From: Pleuronectes platessa
Lineage: Eukaryota > Chordata > Actinopteri > Pleuronectiformes > Pleuronectidae
DNA length: 64,000 nucleotides
Direction of reading: 5' to 3'
NCBI RefSeq assembly: GCF_947347685.1
Contig: NC_070640.1
Location: 11,597,659 to 11,661,658 of the forward strand
How positions within the stretch are numbered: the stretch's first letter is position 1; each line of letters begins with the position of its first letter. The translations under genes were made by a program, and so were the position numbers. The notes beneath the pieces are model-generated. The model was not told where the DNA came from and searched no databases. It was given only the letters and a program-made list of their open reading frames with translations. Of the stretch, positions 61,653 through 64,000 are shown in pieces.

Positions 61653-62158
61653 CAGAATCAGAATCAGAATCAGAATCAGAAGTATTTTATTGCCAAGTAG
61701 GTTTACACCTACAAGGAATTTGCTCTGGTAATTGGTGCTTACAATTAACATAGAAACATAAAAACGCAATAAATACAACATACATAGGAAAGCAATGAAA
61801 AATAGAAAACCAGTATATATTTACTCACTGTTTACTTCTTATTTACTCACTTATTTCCAATATCTATACAAAGTAACATTTATTTCGACATAAACATTTC
61901 TGAATAAAAATATATAAAAGATAAAAGAGGTAAAAAGTGATATGCAAAATGCAAAACAGTAAACAGTGTCCGATTGCAATATGCAATGTAATGCAGTATA
62001 GTATAATATGATGTAATGTGTTAATTTAACACATCCTAAAGGTGTGGGGGCGGAATAAAAGTCTGAGTCAGGTGGGGGTCCCGGGCCTTGTTTATGAGGC
62101 CAACTGCAGCCGGGAAGAAGCTGGTCTCTGGCTCTGAATTCAAAAGCGTTTGTAACAT
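61653..62158 (-). mobile_element. LINE 3' end fragment, copy 2, nested in repeat family B
   Basis: Read on the minus strand the element has an ORF2 C-terminal remnant (62149 down to TAG at 62036) encoding ETSFFPAAVGLINKARDPHL and TQTFIPPPHL. It then has about 380 bp of 3' UTR and a (TGATTC)n-type tail at 61653-61682. SFFP.AV.L.N near the end is typical of CR1/L2/Rex-type non-LTR retrotransposon ORF2 proteins. The 5' part of the element is missing. Confidence 0.75.
62036..62149 (-). pseudogene. C-terminal remnant of a LINE ORF2 protein
   Basis: 37 codons in one minus-strand frame ending at TAG, with the SFFPAAVGLIN motif seen just before the stop of ORF2 in CR1/L2/Rex-like LINEs. Reverse transcriptase and endonuclease domains are absent, so it is a non-functional fragment. 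Confidence 0.6.
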
Positions 62159-62159
62159 G

Positions 62160-62231
62160 AATCATTTGGCTTCATTTCTATATAGTGGTAGGAAGCGGAG
62201 ACTTATCGTCCATCTTTATATACAGTCTATG
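62160..62231 (+). repeat. dispersed repeat family B, copy 3, right part
   Basis: TTTGGCTTCATTTCTATATA, then GTAGGAAGCGGAGACTTATC, then CATCTTTATATACAGTCTAT. It ends with the same tail as copy 2 at 53928. Confidence 0.75.
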
Positions 62232-63135
62232 ATTAAAACATAACGTAAGCCCCAGTGGGTGCTGGTGGTTGCATTTAAAAACTAGCTATTAAAGAAAAAC
62301 ATGATTTACTATCTATGAATTTTTTAATGATGTTAAAAATCATAAATGTTACTTTTATTTACAATCCAGAAACAATTCACTGTCCCATGTGCCCACTTGC
62401 ATGTTATGTTTGCAGCCGACCTGGTGTCAAATCTTCAAAGTCAATCTTCCTGACTTGATATGAAACACTTACGTATGCAATGTGTGTGCGTCGCACGCTG
62501 TGGTACGGCCCGTGTGAGAAATACTCTCAATCATCCTGCAGGACTTCATATGATTGACAGGTCGCACACAAGGTCACAGAAACCTTTGGTTAAAAAGAAA
62601 AAAGACAATGCAAACACAAAGTAGGGTTTTCTCTGCCCAGTCATCATCAATATGTTAAAGCTTTATTATCCACAGCAATAATAGCAGTGATCTGTAGTGC
62701 CGCAGTAATCAACAGTATGTGTTGCACTAAATTCATATCTCCATGCTAAATGGGCGTCCTTATTTAACTTTTAACACAGATGCACATTTCCTCCATAAAA
62801 ATATCTCTTGCAATAAATCAGGGGAGGGGAGGAAGGAGACATTAACAACAAACTTGCTTTTTATCGCCTCGCTAAGTGTATGCTGACTGGACAAGATGAA
62901 GTGCCTGTAAAGGAGAACATTTTTGGCTGTTTGCATTAAAGCACTCTTTTAACTAATTTAACTCCCGACAAAAAGAGGAGTCAAGATTTATACAGTTCGC
63001 AGTTTAAAAAAATTCTCCCCCTGTGAATAGACGCTGAGCTTAGAATTCACACATATCACAGACGCTAGTTAATATTCAGGCTTGTAAATTAATTTAACAA
63101 TGGTAACAGAATGATGCTGCAAGTCGAGATTCTGT

Positions 63136-63170
63136 GGTGTGTGTGCGTGTGTGTGGGTGTGTGTGTGTGT
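63136..63170 (+). repeat. imperfect (GT)n microsatellite
   Basis: GT run with C and GG interruptions, followed by a GGA repeat at about 63197-63213. Confidence 0.93.
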
Positions 63171-64000
63171 AAGAGTGGCAGGGGGAGAAAAAGATAGGAG
63201 GAGGAGGAGGAGGAATACCTGCTTATATGGTCCTGCCAGTGTTCATGCATTAATACATGTGTGCAGCGTCTGTGCAGCGTATGTGAATCTGATTATGTAC
63301 ATCTTTGCATCTTCTGCAGGGAAAAAACAATAACATTGCAACCCCTGGGATCCTATTAAAATGCAGGCCACTCCACATGTATGTGTGTGTGTGCATTGAA
63401 AAATAGGACCCCTGTATCAGAGTGATGGGTGAATGTCCTCAGCTCTCTCAGGGGGACTCTATTCTCTATTTTTATTGCACCTCTCTCATGTTCGGTATCA
63501 GTTGCAGGCCTTGAGCGTATCATGTGTGAAATATACAGAAAAAGACTGAATTCATTATCTCCAGGCAAAAAAAAAGAAGATTCTTGGACAAAAAAGTGTT
63601 ATTGATCATAAGAAAATCTTTGCATCATACAATGGTGCCTCACAATGAAACAGCCCTTTAAATCCCTTTTAGGCAAATTCAATGCTGTTGTCATCACTGC
63701 AGATACTTCTGTACATTTTGAGAAGAAGCTTTTAAATCCTGTAAAATGTATTGAAACGACTTGAAAGGACCGAGTGAAGGAGTCGTTCCCAACAATGGCG
63801 CAGTCTGCCTACTTGACGACACACACCATCCTACATGTTCCATTGGCTGCGCTATGATCTTTTAATAGAGTGTGGGGCGCTATCACAGCGGGACAGCTGT
63901 GCAGCCGTGTCGCTGAAGCATGCTACCACAGTGACACCATGCTAATTCGACTGTCAGCGTGTTCATTATGATACAAGAGCAAAACGTGACAGAAGGACAG

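Larger units (their letters stand above)
42061..64000. other. intergenic sequence with no supportable gene
   Basis: Downstream of cadm2 I found no chain of exons with splice sites and no recognisable protein domain on either strand. Apart from the listed repeats, microsatellites and the small ORF remnant at 45951-46211, the sequence appears unique and non-coding. Stretches such as 49500-51900 and 54100-55400 are repeat-poor. Long-range regulatory elements could be present but cannot be identified without comparison to other genomes. Confidence 0.6.

Overview
The window is vertebrate nuclear DNA, almost certainly from a ray-finned (teleost) fish. It has short exons with GT/AG splice sites separated by long, low-coding introns. 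CA/GT microsatellites are very frequent, and several dispersed repeats resemble families I remember as common in teleost genomes. There is no bacterial-style gene packing, no operon, no CRISPR array and no rRNA or tRNA gene.

The one clearly supported gene is cadm2 (cell adhesion molecule 2, SynCAM2/Necl-3) on the + strand. Eight coding exons (3754-3906, 7013-7150, 18299-18460, 18892-18982, 19084-19262, 21877-21990, 35427-35549, 36343-36461) join in one open frame of 358 residues plus a stop. They encode the second half of the first Ig domain (V type), the whole second and third Ig domains, a Pro/Thr/Ser-rich stalk, one transmembrane helix, a juxtamembrane 4.1-type (FERM) binding motif and the C-terminal EYFI PDZ ligand. 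The promoter, signal peptide and first half of Ig domain 1 lie upstream of base 1. The stalk exon is 114 bp with phase 1 on both sides, so it can be skipped without changing the frame, as expected of the alternatively spliced stalk exons of this family.

Layout: 1-3753 is the 3' end of an upstream intron. 3754-36461 holds the exons and seven complete introns, from 101 bp to 13.4 kb. A long 3' UTR follows from 36462, with candidate poly(A) signals near 37.4, 41.5, 41.8 and 42.0 kb. From about 42.1 kb to the end I see no supportable gene. That stretch holds SINE-like and LINE 3'-end copies, Tc1-like termini, microsatellites, and one small unrecognised ORF remnant (45951-46211).

The most notable non-coding structures are: a solo LTR with a perfect 5-bp target duplication (25761-26324); a perfect 22-bp inverted repeat with a 3-nt spacer (16731-16777); an alternating triple inverted repeat (23652-23706); a degenerate G-rich GGTA/GGGT tract of about 550 bp (11960-12510); a LINE 3' end nested inside another repeat near 61.65-62.16 kb; and an inverted pair of one dispersed repeat, one copy in the last long intron and one in the 3' UTR. 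I found no convincing new multi-gene system. The interest lies in the cadm2 architecture and in these structures.
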